Assembly (NCBI RefSeq): GCF_003688595.1
Contig: NZ_RCWT01000011.1
Coordinates: 434,001-498,000, forward strand
Direction: 5' to 3'
Length of the DNA stretch: 64,000 bases
Source of the DNA: Sphingomonas sp. PP-F2F-G114-C0414
Lineage (GTDB): Bacteria > Pseudomonadota > Alphaproteobacteria > Sphingomonadales > Sphingomonadaceae
Positions 51,464-64,000 of the stretch are shown piece by piece. Numbering within the stretch: position 1 is the stretch's first letter; the number at the start of each line of letters is the position of its first letter. The notes beneath the pieces were generated by a model. It was not told where the DNA came from and made no database searches. It was given only the letters and a program-made list of their open reading frames with translations. The position numbers and the translations under genes were made by a program.

Positions 51464-52138
51464 ATGAAAACCAAGATGTTCGCAGGCGCTGCAATCGCAG
51501 CATTGATCGCCACCAGCGGCTGCACCACCGATCCGGAGACCGGTCGCCAGACGATTTCCAAGACCGCGCTGGGCGGCATCGGCGGCGCGCTCGGCGGCTA
51601 TCTGCTCGGCGACGTGGTCGGTGGTCGGCATGACCGGACCGAGAAGCTGCTGGGCGCGGGCATCGGTGGTCTCGCGGGTGCGGGCATCGGCGCGTACATG
51701 GACAAGCAGGAGCGCGATCTGCGCGCGCGCACTGCCGGCACCGATGTGCAGGTGATCCGCCAGGGTGACGACCTAGTGCTCAACATCCCGTCGGGCATCA
51801 CCTTCGCGTATGACAGCGCCAACGTGCAGCCGCAGTTCCAGCGGACGCTCGACCAGGTTGCCGACACGCTGTCGCAGTACAACCAGACCTATGTCGACGT
51901 GTACGGGCATACCGATTCGACGGGCAGCGACGCGTACAACCAGACGCTGTCGGAGCGTCGTGCGCGCTCGGTCGCGGATTACCTGTCGGGTCACGGCGTG
52001 CAGGCGGCACGCATCGGTACGCGCGGCTATGGCAAGACGCAGCCGATCGCGTCGAACGACACCGATGCGGGACGGGCAGCGAACCGTCGCGTCGAGGTGA
52101 AGATCGTGCCGATCACGCAGAACGACCTGCGCCAGTAA
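51464..52138 (+). CDS. OmpA-family lipoprotein (YiaD-like)
   Basis: 224 aa. Signal peptide with lipobox ATSGC. Gly-zipper region GGIGGALGGYLLGDVVGG (about 35-75) with two helices, then a C-terminal OmpA domain: FAYDSANVQPQF, VYGHTDSTGSDAYNQTLSER, VADYLSGHGV, GKTQPIASNDTDAGRAANRR, which binds peptidoglycan. It ties the outer membrane to the wall. ATG 51464 has AGGGAG at 51451-51456. Confidence 0.93.
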   Translation: MKTKMFAGAAIAALIATSGCTTDPETGRQTISKTALGGIGGALGGYLLGDVVGGRHDRTEKLLGAGIGGLAGAGIGAYMDKQERDLRARTAGTDVQVIRQGDDLVLNIPSGITFAYDSANVQPQFQRTLDQVADTLSQYNQTYVDVYGHTDSTGSDAYNQTLSERRARSVADYLSGHGVQAARIGTRGYGKTQPIASNDTDAGRAANRRVEVKIVPITQNDLRQ

Positions 52139-52154
52139 GCGCTGGGCCTCGGTT

Positions 52155-52280
52155 GATCCTCCCCTGCAAGGGGGAGGTGTCGCCGAAGGTGACGGAGGGG
52201 GAGGACGCGGAACAGCCGTTTCGCTTTCCTCCCCCCCCCGACTGGCAAGCGCCAGCCACCTCCCCCCGGCGGGGGAGGAT
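52155..52280. repeat. Palindromic repeat (CCTCCCCC family), intergenic
   Basis: GATCCTCCCCTGCAAGGGGG and GTGTCGCCGAAGGTGACGG at the left; the right half ends GCCACCTCCCCCCGGCGGGG. Same family as 47390-47513 and the mutase insert. It lies between the OmpA gene and the convergent csaA gene, and is likely to limit read-through between them. Confidence 0.85.
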
Positions 52281-52286
52281 TATTGT

Positions 52287-52634
52287 TCAGAACAGTCGCC
52301 CGCCGTTCGGGACCGGTCCGGTCGGCGAGATCAGCACCACCTTGCCGTCCGCGTCGGGGAAGCCGAGCGTCAGGACTTCGGACATCATCGGGCCGATCTG
52401 GCGCGGCGGGAAGTTGACGACCGCGGCGACCTGGCGGCCGACCAAAGTCTCAGGCGTATAATGCTCGGTAATCTGCGCGGACGAGCGCTTCACGCCGATC
52501 TCGTCGCCGAAATCGATCCGCAGCTTGATCGCGGGTTTGCGTGCTTCGGGAAACGGTTCCGCTTCGACGATCGTGCCAACGCGGATGTCGACCTTCTCGA
52601 AGTCCGGATACGCGATCACCTCAGAAATCGACAT
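52287..52634 (-). CDS. csaA: tRNA-binding / CsaA-like protein
   Basis: 115 aa, a single OB-fold domain matching the C-terminal tRNA-binding domain of MetRS and Csa[74 protein letters not shown]. CsaA binds tRNA-like RNA and has been proposed as an export chaperone. Its start overlaps the end of the GST gene by 14 nt, so the two are coupled. Confidence 0.9.
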   Translation of the reverse strand: MSISEVIAYPDFEKVDIRVGTIVEAEPFPEARKPAIKLRIDFGDEIGVKRSSAQITEHYTPETLVGRQVAAVVNFPPRQIGPMMSEVLTLGFPDADGKVVLISPTGPVPNGGRLF

Positions 52635-53295
52635 TGTCGTAGTGCGCCGGGGGTGAGATCAGTTCCATCCGTTCGGACAGCAGCGGGCGGAAGCTCGGGC
52701 GGCTCTTGAACCCGCGATACCAGCGTGCGGTCTGGTCGTGGCCCTTCCAGTCGATTCCGCCGAGGTAATCGGTGACGGAGATCTGCGCGGCCGCTGCCAG
52801 ATCGGCGAGGCTCATCGTCGCGCCGCCGAGCCAGTTCCGGTGATCGAGCAGGTAATCCATATAATCGAGATGCCCGACCGCGGCTTTCATCGCCTCGCGC
52901 AGGCCCTTCGCGTCGGGCGCGGTACGGTGCGCGAGGCGCTTGACCATGCGTTCGTGGAGCAGCGGCCCGGTGACGTCGCGGTAGAAATGCGTGTCGAACC
53001 ACGTGACCAGCCGGCGGATCTCGGCGCGGTTGGTCGCGGTGCCGTTGATCATCGCCGCCTTCTCGACGGTTTCCTCGAAGAATTCGCAGATCGCCATCGA
53101 ATCGATCAGCGGCGCCACGCCGCGCGACGCGTCGACCATCACCGGAGTCTGGCCGGCGGGGTTCATGTCCATGAACTCGTCGCGGCGATCCCAGGGCGAT
53201 TCGCGCACCAGTTCGTAGCCGACCCCCTTCTCGCCCAGCAGCAGGCGCACCTTTCGCGAGAAGGGACACAGGGGGAATTGATAAAGCTGCCACAT
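52621..53295 (-). CDS. Glutathione S-transferase family protein
   Basis: 224 aa. Thioredoxin-like N domain ([20 protein letters not shown]) with CPFS, where Ser or Cys may activate thiols, then [11 protein letters not shown] (cis-Pro) and [12 protein letters not shown]. The helical C domain has [18 protein letters not shown], the usual N-capping Asp. Substrate unknown. First gene of a GST-csaA pair. Confidence 0.9.
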   Translation of the reverse strand: MWQLYQFPLCPFSRKVRLLLGEKGVGYELVRESPWDRRDEFMDMNPAGQTPVMVDASRGVAPLIDSMAICEFFEETVEKAAMINGTATNRAEIRRLVTWFDTHFYRDVTGPLLHERMVKRLAHRTAPDAKGLREAMKAAVGHLDYMDYLLDHRNWLGGATMSLADLAAAAQISVTDYLGGIDWKGHDQTARWYRGFKSRPSFRPLLSERMELISPPAHYDNVDF

Positions 53296-53373
53296 GCCAT
53301 CCGTTTAGGCGGTGGGGGGCGGCTGTGTCACTAGCGCGGGTTGGGTGGGGCTGCGTTTGTGGCGATAAGATTT

Positions 53374-53507
53374 TTTCGCGCAGAGGCGCAGAGAGCGCAG
53401 AAGTGTTGCGCTTGTCTCGAAGCCCGCGTTTCTGCAACGCGCGTTGGAGTGCAAGCACCCCGTTCCGGGCGAAACCCGCTCCGCGTCCCTCGCGCCTCTG
53501 CGCGAAA
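53374..53507. repeat. Inverted repeat (TTTCGCGCAGAGGCGC family)
   Basis: TTTCGCGCAGAGGCGCA at 53374-53390 and its inverse CGCGCCTCTGCGCGAAA at 53491-53507, about 100 nt apart. The arms carry CGCAGA direct repeats. Part of a 343-nt gene-free gap (53296-53638) that also holds the REPIN at 53519-53626. Confidence 0.8.
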
Positions 53508-53518
53508 CCAACTTACTA

Positions 53519-53626
53519 CACCACCCCGGCGAAGGCCGGGGCCCAATTGGAAAGGTCGCAGTAACGGAGCCCTGTCCTTCGTTAGGGACGTCCCCCAATT
53601 GGGCCCCGGCCTTCGCCGGGGTGGTG
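53519..53626. repeat. REPIN-like element, second copy of the 32-bp inverted repeat
   Basis: Arms 53519-53550 and 53595-53626 are identical to those at 24036-24067 and 24112-24143. The 44-nt centre differs in most bases but keeps its length and shares AAA near the left end, GTAACGG in the middle and CGTCCC at the right end. It lies 12 nt beyond the gltB stop and may also act as its terminator. Confidence 0.9.
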
Positions 53627-53638
53627 TTTGTGTGGCGT

Positions 53639-58137
<4,499 letters not shown>

Positions 58138-58141
<4 letters not shown>

Positions 58142-58884
58142 AATTTGCCCTTGGGGTCCTGGAGCTTGCTCTCGTCGATGCCCATCGCCTTGGCGAGCCG
58201 GGCTCGCTCGGCGGGGTTCAGATCTTCAAGCCGACGCGGTGGCGGCAGTGCCGCGGCCGCCTTCTTCGCCGCATCCATGAAATGCGGCATCTGCTGCATC
58301 ATCTTCGGCATCATGTCCTTCATCGTCGTCATGACTGCTGGATCGGTCATGATCGTCGTGGCGCTTGCGGCATATTTGGCGCCGGTGGGTGTCGCGAAAT
58401 ACCGATCGAGATCGGTCAATTCGGCGAGTGAGAAGCGGCTAGCATAAGCGTGCGCCATTCCCTCGCGAAGCTCGGGCTCCATCGTCGTGAAGAACTCGCC
58501 CATCGCACCGAACATCCCGTGCATGGTGAGTTGCTGGCGCTCCTCCCAACGCGGGTCGTAGATCGCCATGATCTGCGTAAGATCGATCGCGTCGAGCTTT
58601 TTCGCATCGTCGACCGTCATGCCGCCCATCTGTGCGATCGAGCCCAGCGGCATGGCCTTCAGCGCGCTGCCCATGTTCCCCATGACCGCGTCCATCGAAC
58701 TCGACATGATCTGCTTGTAGATACCGGGGGGCAGAAGCCGGGCTGCAACACGACGCGCCGCGGCGAGCCGAGCGGGATCGGTGGGGGCGGCTGCTTGTGC
58801 GGTGGGCGCGGGCACGCCTTGCGCGCAGATCGCCACAGGCGCGGCCAAGGCGAGTGCAGCCGCGGCGACATACCCAGGTTTCAT
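58138..58884 (-). CDS. Exported DUF2059-domain protein inside the glutamate synthase operon
   Basis: 248 aa. Signal peptide (MKPGYVAAAALALAAPVAIC) then an Ala-rich mature part. DUF2059 core: YASRFSLAELTDLDRYFATP followed by TGAKYAAS, the typical ELxxL..FxxTPxGK pattern. The middle is Met-rich (MKDMMPKMMQQMPHFM), the C terminus charged. Both ends are coupled: ATG 58884 overlaps the gltD stop (58881-58884) and its stop overlaps the gltB start (58138-58141). A periplasmic protein between two cytoplasmic subunits is unusual; function unknown. Confidence 0.8.
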
Positions 58885-60323
58885 GCCGCGACCTTCGCGT
58901 TGGCCGCCTTGGTCTTCAGCCATTTGTGCATCGTTGCCGCGACGTCGCGACCGTCGCGGATCGCCCAGACGACGAGGCTCGCGCCGCGGACGATGTCGCC
59001 TGCTGCGAACACGCCGTCGAGCGAGGTCATCAACGTCTTGCCGTCGACCAGCACGGTGCCCCAGCGGCTCACGCCCAGTTCCGGCGTTGCGAACAGCGTC
59101 GGCAGGTCCTCGGCGTCGAAGCCGAGCGCCTTGATTACGAGATCGGCGTTCACCGAATAGTCACCGGCGGGATCGGGTTCGGGCGCACGGCGGCCGCTCG
59201 CGTCGGGCGCACCGAGACGCATCTTCCGCACCTTGACGCTCGACACGATGTCGCCACCGTCGAAGCTCTGCGGACCAGAGAGCCAGACGAACTCGACGCC
59301 CTCCTCCTCGGCATTCGCGACTTCGCGCTGCGAGCCGGGCATGTTGGCGCGGTCGCGGCGGTAGAGGCACTTCACCGATTTGGCACCCTGGCGGATCGCG
59401 GTGCGGACGCAATCCATCGCGGTGTCGCCGCCGCCGATCACGACGACGTCCTTGCCCTCGGCATTGAGGCTGCCGTCGTCGAACGCCGGGACCGCGTCGC
59501 CGAAGCCCTTGCGGTTCGATGCGACGAGGAAGTCGAGCGCTGGGACCACGCCGTTCGATCCGCCGCCGGGCAGGTCCATCGCACGTGCCTTGTAGACGCC
59601 GGTCGCGATCAGGATCGCGTCGTGGCGCTGGCGCAGATCGTCGAGGCTCGCATCGTCGCCAACTGCGAAGCCCTCGTGGAAGACGATGCCCGCCGCCTTC
59701 AGCCGCTCGACGCGGCGCATGACGATCGGCTTTTCGAGCTTGAAGCCGGGGATGCCGTAAGTGAGCAATCCCCCCGCGCGGTCGTAGCGATCATAGACGT
59801 GGACGTCATAGCCGTGCCCGCGCAGATATTCCGCCGCGGTCAGCCCGGCGGGGCCTGCGCCGATCACGCCGACCGACTGGCCGCGCGACTTGCCCGGCAC
59901 CAGCGGTTCGACCCAGCCATTCTCCCAGGCGGTGTCGGTGATGAACTTCTCGACCGAGCCGATCGTGACCGCGCCGTGCCCGGTGAATTCGATGACGCAA
60001 TTGCCTTCGCACAGCCGGTCCTGCGGGCAGATGCGGCCGCAAATCTCGGGCATGGTCGAGGTCGCGTTGCTCAACTCATACGCCTCGCGCAGCCGCCCCT
60101 CAGCAGTTAGCCGTAGCCAATCGGGTATGTGATTGTGCAGTGGGCAATGCACCGAGCAATACGGCACGCCGCACTGCGAACAGCGTCCGGCCTGCTCCTC
60201 GGCGGGCTCCACCGCGTATCGCTGCGCAATCTCGCGGAAATCGTCGGCCCGCTCGTCCGCGGTGCGCTTGTCGGGATAGGATTGCTCCCGGCCGACAAAT
60301 TTGAGCATCGAATCGTTCGCCAT
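58881..60323 (-). CDS. gltD: Glutamate synthase [NADPH] small subunit
   Basis: 480 aa. It passes electrons from NADPH through FAD and iron-sulfur clusters to GltB. N-terminal ferredoxin-like Cys (CSQCGVPYCSVHCPLHNHIP and CGRICPQDRLCEGNC), FAD motif GAGPAGLTAAEYLRGHGYDV with GGLLTYGIPGFKLEK, and NADPH motif VVIGGGDTAMDCVRTA. It ends in ATGA coupling to the DUF2059 gene. The candidate promoter lies at 60381-60409. Confidence 0.97.
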   Translation of the reverse strand: MANDSMLKFVGREQSYPDKRTADERADDFREIAQRYAVEPAEEQAGRCSQCGVPYCSVHCPLHNHIPDWLRLTAEGRLREAYELSNATSTMPEICGRICPQDRLCEGNCVIEFTGHGAVTIGSVEKFITDTAWENGWVEPLVPGKSRGQSVGVIGAGPAGLTAAEYLRGHGYDVHVYDRYDRAGGLLTYGIPGFKLEKPIVMRRVERLKAAGIVFHEGFAVGDDASLDDLRQRHDAILIATGVYKARAMDLPGGGSNGVVPALDFLVASNRKGFGDAVPAFDDGSLNAEGKDVVVIGGGDTAMDCVRTAIRQGAKSVKCLYRRDRANMPGSQREVANAEEEGVEFVWLSGPQSFDGGDIVSSVKVRKMRLGAPDASGRRAPEPDPAGDYSVNADLVIKALGFDAEDLPTLFATPELGVSRWGTVLVDGKTLMTSLDGVFAAGDIVRGASLVVWAIRDGRDVAATMHKWLKTKAANAKVAA

Positions 60324-60380
60324 GATAGCCTCCGACAGCCGCGTTATTGCGCGATCGAAGGCTTGTCACGACCAAATCAA

Positions 60381-60409
60381 CATATAAGGCAGCAATACTG
60401 CCGTATTAA
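60381..60409 (-). promoter_or_regulatory. Candidate gltD promoter with operator-like inverted repeat
   Basis: Minus-strand TTAATA (60409-60404) and TATATG (60386-60381) are 17 nt apart. The spacer is almost filled by GGCAG-TATTG-CTGCC (60402-60388), a perfect inverted repeat that would fit a dimeric regulator. The 151-nt gap to uppP has no gene. Assignment by pattern and position only. Confidence 0.35.
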
Positions 60410-60474
60410 CGTGGACTTGAAGCTCGATTTCGTGAGAGCCGTTCTCAACAAAGCTTATTGAGTCCGATTCGGTC

Positions 60475-61284
60475 TTACTTGCTGAGCAGCCAGATCAGCG
60501 TAGCCGACCCGGCGACGACGCGGTACAGGGCGAACGGCACGAATCCGTGCTTGGTGACGATCCCGACGAACCACTTCACCACCAGCAAGGCGACGACGAA
60601 CGACACCGCGGCGCCGATCGCGATCGCGCCCAGCCCGACACCGCCGCCGCTCGCGATCGCGTCGCGGTTCTTCAGCAGCTCAAGCGCGCTCGCGCCCAGC
60701 ATCGTCGGGATCGCGAGAAAGAAGCTGAACTCCGCCGCGGTACGCCGCTCGACGCCCAACGCCAGCGCGCCGAGGATCGTCGCACCCGACCGGCTGACGC
60801 CCGGGATCATCGCCAGGCACTGGAGGAAGCCAATGCCGATCACCGTCTTCAGCGGAATGTCCGCGACGCCGCTGATGTCGCTGCGCGGTGCGAACCGCTC
60901 GACTGCGAGGATCGCGAAGCCGCCGACGATGAGCGCGATCGCAACGACCTCGGCATTGCCGAGCAGGGCCTCGATATATTTGTGCAGCGCCAGCCCGATG
61001 ACCGCCGCCGGGATGAACGCGACGACCAGGTTGCGCAGGAACAGCCACGATTTCGGCTCGCGGCGGATCAGACCCATGCCGACCGCCCAGAACGTTCGCC
61101 AGTACAGCACGACGATCGCGAGGATCGCACCGAGCTGGATCACGACGTTGAACACCTCCCAGCGCCCCGCGTCATAGCCGAGCAGCCGCGTTGCGAGGAT
61201 CAGATGCCCGGTCGACGATACGGGCAGGAATTCGGTGATCCCCTCGACGATGCCGAGTAGGATGACGGTAAGAAGTTCGGTCAA
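60475..61284 (-). CDS. uppP: Undecaprenyl-diphosphatase
   Basis: 269 aa, about eight spans. It recycles the undecaprenyl carrier of cell-wall synthesis and gives bacitracin resistance. The two conserved segments are present: GIVEGITEFLPVSSTGHLIL near the start and IPGVSRSGATILGALALGV in the second half, with the catalytic Glu and Arg. It is transcribed between the NDUFA9-like gene (69-nt gap) and gltD. Confidence 0.96.
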   Translation of the reverse strand: MTELLTVILLGIVEGITEFLPVSSTGHLILATRLLGYDAGRWEVFNVVIQLGAILAIVVLYWRTFWAVGMGLIRREPKSWLFLRNLVVAFIPAAVIGLALHKYIEALLGNAEVVAIALIVGGFAILAVERFAPRSDISGVADIPLKTVIGIGFLQCLAMIPGVSRSGATILGALALGVERRTAAEFSFFLAIPTMLGASALELLKNRDAIASGGGVGLGAIAIGAAVSFVVALLVVKWFVGIVTKHGFVPFALYRVVAGSATLIWLLSK

Positions 61285-61353
61285 GCAGGCGCTCCGGGGT
61301 CGCGGGTTTCAGAAAGAGGCGCGGGTTTCAGGGCACGCTTAGCACGTGCAGCA

Positions 61354-62307
61354 TTAGTCTGCGTGAACTTCCGCACGCGTTTCGGCGCGGCGACCGAACC
61401 GTCCAGCCTTGCGAAAGCGCACCAGCCAGCCCGGCGCGACCGTCGACAGTGGCGTCGCCTCGATCCCGAACGCGGCGAGGCCATCGGTGCCGGTGACGAT
61501 ATTGTCGCTCTGCAGCATCGTCCACTGGTCCTTGGTGATCGGCGCACCCGGCAGGAAGCCGCCCTTGGCGATCAGCGCGCCGGCAAAGTCCGGCAGCTCG
61601 ACGATCGAGGGATTGCGGCCGATCGTCTTGGCGATCCAGCGGATGAGATTGCCCATCGTGATGATGTCCGGCCCGCCAAGCTCGAAGGTCTTGCCGCCGA
61701 ACGTCTCGGGATCGGACGCCGCTGCGACCACCGCATCCGCCACGTTGCCGACGAATACGGGCTGAAACTTCGCGCCCGCACGCAGCACCGGCACGACCGG
61801 CGCCTTGGCGATCATCCCGGCAAAGCGGTTCACGAACTGGTCTTCCTGGCCGAACACGATCGACGGTCGCAGGATCGTCGCGTTCGGGAACGCCTCGAGC
61901 ACTGCTGCCTCGCCCTGCCCCTTCGACTTGCCGTACGCCGACGCGGACTCCGGATCCGCGCCGATCGCCGAGACGTGCACGAGCGCGCCCACGCCGGCCT
62001 TCGCCGCAGCCTGTGCCACCGTTTGTGCGCCGAGAGCCTGGACGCGCTGGAAATCGCCCGCGAGCACGCCGACCAGGTTCACCACGACGTCCGAGCCGTG
62101 AACCGCATGCGCGATCGTCTCGGGCTTGGTGACGTCGGCACCGACGAACTGCGTCTGGCCGAGCCCGCCGAGCGGTTTCAGGAAGAACGCCTGCCGCGGA
62201 TCGCGCTGTGCGATGCGGACGCGGGCGCCCGTCGCCAGCAGCGCCTGTGCGACATAGCGGCCGACGAAACCGCCGCCCCCGATCAGCGTCACCAGTTTGT
62301 CGTTCAT
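61354..62307 (-). CDS. Complex I NDUFA9-like / NmrA-type SDR protein
   Basis: 317 aa, extended or atypical SDR. Rossmann motif LIGGGGFVGRYVAQALLATG at residues 7-26, then RVRIAQRDPRQAFFL; the second half has PSIVFGQEDQFVNRFAGMI. This is the NDUFA9-like subfamily that accompanies complex I in alphaproteobacteria and mitochondria; it binds NADPH but is probably not a dehydrogenase in the usual sense. ATG 62307, with GTG 62310 possible. First gene of a minus-strand run ending in gltB. Confidence 0.87.
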   Translation of the reverse strand: MNDKLVTLIGGGGFVGRYVAQALLATGARVRIAQRDPRQAFFLKPLGGLGQTQFVGADVTKPETIAHAVHGSDVVVNLVGVLAGDFQRVQALGAQTVAQAAAKAGVGALVHVSAIGADPESASAYGKSKGQGEAAVLEAFPNATILRPSIVFGQEDQFVNRFAGMIAKAPVVPVLRAGAKFQPVFVGNVADAVVAAASDPETFGGKTFELGGPDIITMGNLIRWIAKTIGRNPSIVELPDFAGALIAKGGFLPGAPITKDQWTMLQSDNIVTGTDGLAAFGIEATPLSTVAPGWLVRFRKAGRFGRRAETRAEVHAD

Positions 62308-62419
62308 CACGCGTCCGTCCACTTTGTTTTGCCTGCCAATCACGAATAACCCCTTGCCCCAGCAAGAGGCGTGTTGACAAGCATCGCGACCCTCCCCTAG
62401 AGGCGCCCTCCTACCCCGT

Positions 62420-62506
62420 GCCCGGATGGCGGAATTGGTAGACGCACCAGCTTCAGGTGCTGGCGATCGCAAGGTCGTGGAGGTTCGAGTCCTCTTCCGG
62501 GCACCA
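62420..62506 (+). tRNA. tRNA-Leu (anticodon CAG)
   Basis: 87 nt including an encoded CCA (62504-62506). Acceptor GCCCGGA pairs with TCCGGGC. The anticodon stem is CCAGC/GCTGG with loop TTCAGGT, anticodon CAG at 62454-62456. A long variable arm (GGCGATCGCAAGGTCGT) and the T arm GGAGGTTCGAGTCCTC complete it. It reads CUG. The stretch 62507-62622 after it is free of genes. Confidence 0.97.
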
Positions 62507-62622
62507 CACTACACAGGAAGCGCGTTCGGGCGAGGCGGATCTCAACATCCGCTCGCGACGCGCTTGACTTGTAGGATAATGTTGCTCAGATGTTCTCGCC
62601 GCAATGACAAGCGGGGGATGGC

Positions 62623-63711
62623 ATGGTCCAGATATCGGGCAGCGGCGAGCGGAACGCGTTTTCACGGTGGCTGCGAACGGGTAAGGTGCCATCGGCGCTG
62701 GGTCCTGACGGCCTCGAACTCAAATTCAATCCATGGCATGATCCGGCGGACGGCCGGTTTACCTTCGCAGGCGCGGGACGCCGTGAGGGATCTAGCGAGG
62801 CCCATACCACTAGCGCCAGGAACGATCGCGCTCCAAGCGTCGGGAATCGTGATACGTCGCGGACCTCGACACCGCCGAAAGCGGAAGTGCCGCGCGCCCG
62901 ACCGATCGAGGGCGACGACCGAAAGTCGGTAGAGCGCAGGTCGGCCAAGGCGCAATACACGCACATTCCGGGATCGCGGCGCGGCGACCAGCCGAACGCC
63001 GTCGCCGAGTTTGTCGTTGGCGTAGGTCAGGGATTGTACGACGTCGGGGAAGAAACGGTGGCGGGGGTCCATACTGCGCTGACGACAAATCCGGTCACCA
63101 CCGTTCGCGAGGCCGGCCGCGGTATAGCGGGGATGATCGACACGGCGATCGCTGCCGAGGATACGCCCGCTCGCGTACAGATTTCGCGTGCGGCAGACGC
63201 CGTTGCCAATGCCTCGGCGCGGGATATCGGTCGAGCAACGGGATCGGTCGCCGGGAACGTAGCGCTGGCGGCCGCGCCTGGGGCGGCGCTCTCCAAAGTT
63301 TCGGCGCTGCGTAGCCTACGTATTGCGAGGCCACGCACAACTTATGATCCGCCGCAGATCGGCTGGGTGAAGGAAACTCTCAAACCCGACGAACCTTGGA
63401 CAGCGTATAATGATTCGGCGACTGGCGCGCGCCCTGGGCAGGCGCCGACGCTAATGCGAACAATGCCGGACGGCTCGAAGCGACCGGTCAAGTTCGATGG
63501 CATACAAGGCGAATACGTTATCGATCGAAAGTGGGGCGTAAGGGATGCGCCGCATGCACGAGCCCAGCTATTACGACAATCGCAGGTGTTGGCGCAGCAT
63601 CGGCTCATCGGAACATGGGAGGTTCCTACCCCTGTCCAGAAAGCCAAAGCAGTAAAGCTGCTGAAGAAGATGAAGGTCACCAACATCAAAGTCAGGGTGG
63701 TCAAGCCATGA
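62623..63711 (+). CDS. Polymorphic-toxin-like protein with C-terminal nuclease-type domain
   Basis: 362 aa, no signal peptide. Three parts. N terminus (1-50): GLELKFNPWHDPADGRFTF, a short motif that heads other toxin or phage-head-linked proteins. Linker, then a middle (about 120-225, FVVGVGQGLYDVGEETVAGV and SVAGNVALAAAPGAAL) that looks like the pre-toxin segments of RHS/contact-dependent toxins. C terminus (about 288-362): FDGIQGEYVIDRKW with D292, D301 and K303 in a D...DxK pattern, then LRQSQ and EVPTPVQKAKAVKLL, similar to REase-fold toxin domains. No delivery gene lies in the window. It is AT-richer than its neighbours. ATGA-coupled to the next gene. Confidence 0.72.
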   Translation: MVQISGSGERNAFSRWLRTGKVPSALGPDGLELKFNPWHDPADGRFTFAGAGRREGSSEAHTTSARNDRAPSVGNRDTSRTSTPPKAEVPRARPIEGDDRKSVERRSAKAQYTHIPGSRRGDQPNAVAEFVVGVGQGLYDVGEETVAGVHTALTTNPVTTVREAGRGIAGMIDTAIAAEDTPARVQISRAADAVANASARDIGRATGSVAGNVALAAAPGAALSKVSALRSLRIARPRTTYDPPQIGWVKETLKPDEPWTAYNDSATGARPGQAPTLMRTMPDGSKRPVKFDGIQGEYVIDRKWGVRDAPHARAQLLRQSQVLAQHRLIGTWEVPTPVQKAKAVKLLKKMKVTNIKVRVVKP

Positions 63712-64000
63712 TCGCCATACCGGTCGCCCGCATCATCGCTCGCTTTGTAGTGTTTGCAGATTTGACAGGCGAAGACCTGCTGGATCCCGATGTCTCTGTC
63801 GAGATGATGGAAGTTCTGGGTGCCCAGCTTGAAGCTTTGGAAAAAGGATTTCTTCGCGAACTAGTCGACGCCTTCACGGTCATCGCTGCCGAATATAGTG
63901 GTGAAGCGCAGGAGGTGGTGCGCAATATCGCGCATAGCTTCTATCTCGAGGAAGCGCTTGCCGCCGACGATCCGGTGAGACTTGCGGAGTTGGAGGCGTT
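63708..64000 (+). CDS. Probable immunity protein of the toxin-like gene (cut by the window end)
   Basis: 97 residues visible, MIAIPVARIIARFVVFADLT onward; helical and acidic (ALEKGFLRELVDAFTVIAAE) with no recognised family. Its ATG overlaps the toxin-like stop (63708-63711). An unrelated acidic protein translated right after a toxin domain is the usual immunity arrangement. Incomplete, so the assignment is by position only. Confidence 0.55.
   Translation, partial: MIAIPVARIIARFVVFADLTGEDLLDPDVSVEMMEVLGAQLEALEKGFLRELVDAFTVIAAEYSGEAQEVVRNIAHSFYLEEALAADDPVRLAELEA

Noticed and set aside
61281..61547. 88-codon minus-strand frame after uppP
   Set aside because: Frame-shifted shadow of the NDUFA9-like gene; Arg/Ala/Ser composition and no ribosome site.

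Overview
The window is a chromosomal segment of a high-GC alphaproteobacterium, most likely Sphingomonas or a close sphingomonad. The evidence is the uniformly high GC, two large TonB-dependent receptors of sphingomonad type, a DUF2093 protein, an AsmA-family protein, GTG/TTG starts, and many short palindromic (REP-like) elements, including the 'ACTTCGCTCAG' kind common in this order. Species and strain cannot be fixed from the sequence alone.

Layout. 1-3.1 kb (minus): rpmI-rplT, a GIY-YIG protein, pheS and the start of pheT. 3.2-10.8 kb: AsmA protein, HisN-type phosphatase, secreted peroxiredoxin, GGDEF cyclase, PEBP-like protein, lipoprotein, DUF1810 protein and two very small genes. 10.8-12.8 kb: ccmB-ccmA, a zincin-like metallopeptidase and phhB. 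12.9-16 kb: a short-chain dehydrogenase and an OpuC-type ABC importer with fused permease and binding protein. 16-24 kb: TonB receptor, sugar-porter MFS protein, secreted SCPU-like protein and a DUF3772/MscS channel.

24.4-36.3 kb is the most coherent block: an almost complete propionyl-CoA assimilation locus. On the minus strand, pccB, an RHH protein, two small unknowns, mce, an enoyl-CoA hydratase, single-chain methylmalonyl-CoA mutase, tlpA, bioB (biotin for the carboxylase), lprI and pccA run in one direction. The divergent gene next to pccB encodes a ScfR/PccR-type regulator, and TTTGCAAA palindromes lie between them. Propionyl-CoA would be carboxylated by PccAB, epimerised by Mce and rearranged to succinyl-CoA by the B12 mutase. 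Both pccA and the mutase gene carry palindromic repeats in frame inside the coding sequence, adding about 35 and 42 residues.

36.4-53.3 kb: thioesterase, clpB with a strong bidirectional terminator, second TonB receptor, M23 peptidase/DUF2093/xseA operon, purD (its start codon overlaps that of divergent xseA), a helix-hairpin-helix membrane protein, a GT39-like glycosyltransferase, a CorC/HlyC protein, an OmpA-like lipoprotein, csaA and a GST. 53.6-62.3 kb (minus): NDUFA9-like protein, uppP, gltD, a DUF2059 periplasmic protein and gltB, with the DUF2059 gene start/stop-coupled on both sides between the two glutamate synthase subunits.

62.4-64 kb: tRNA-Leu(CAG), then an AT-richer gene built like a polymorphic toxin with a C-terminal nuclease-like domain, coupled by ATGA to a truncated downstream gene that is the obvious immunity candidate. 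This is the best lead for a little-described system, together with the repeat-in-gene insertions and the GOGAT/DUF2059 coupling.
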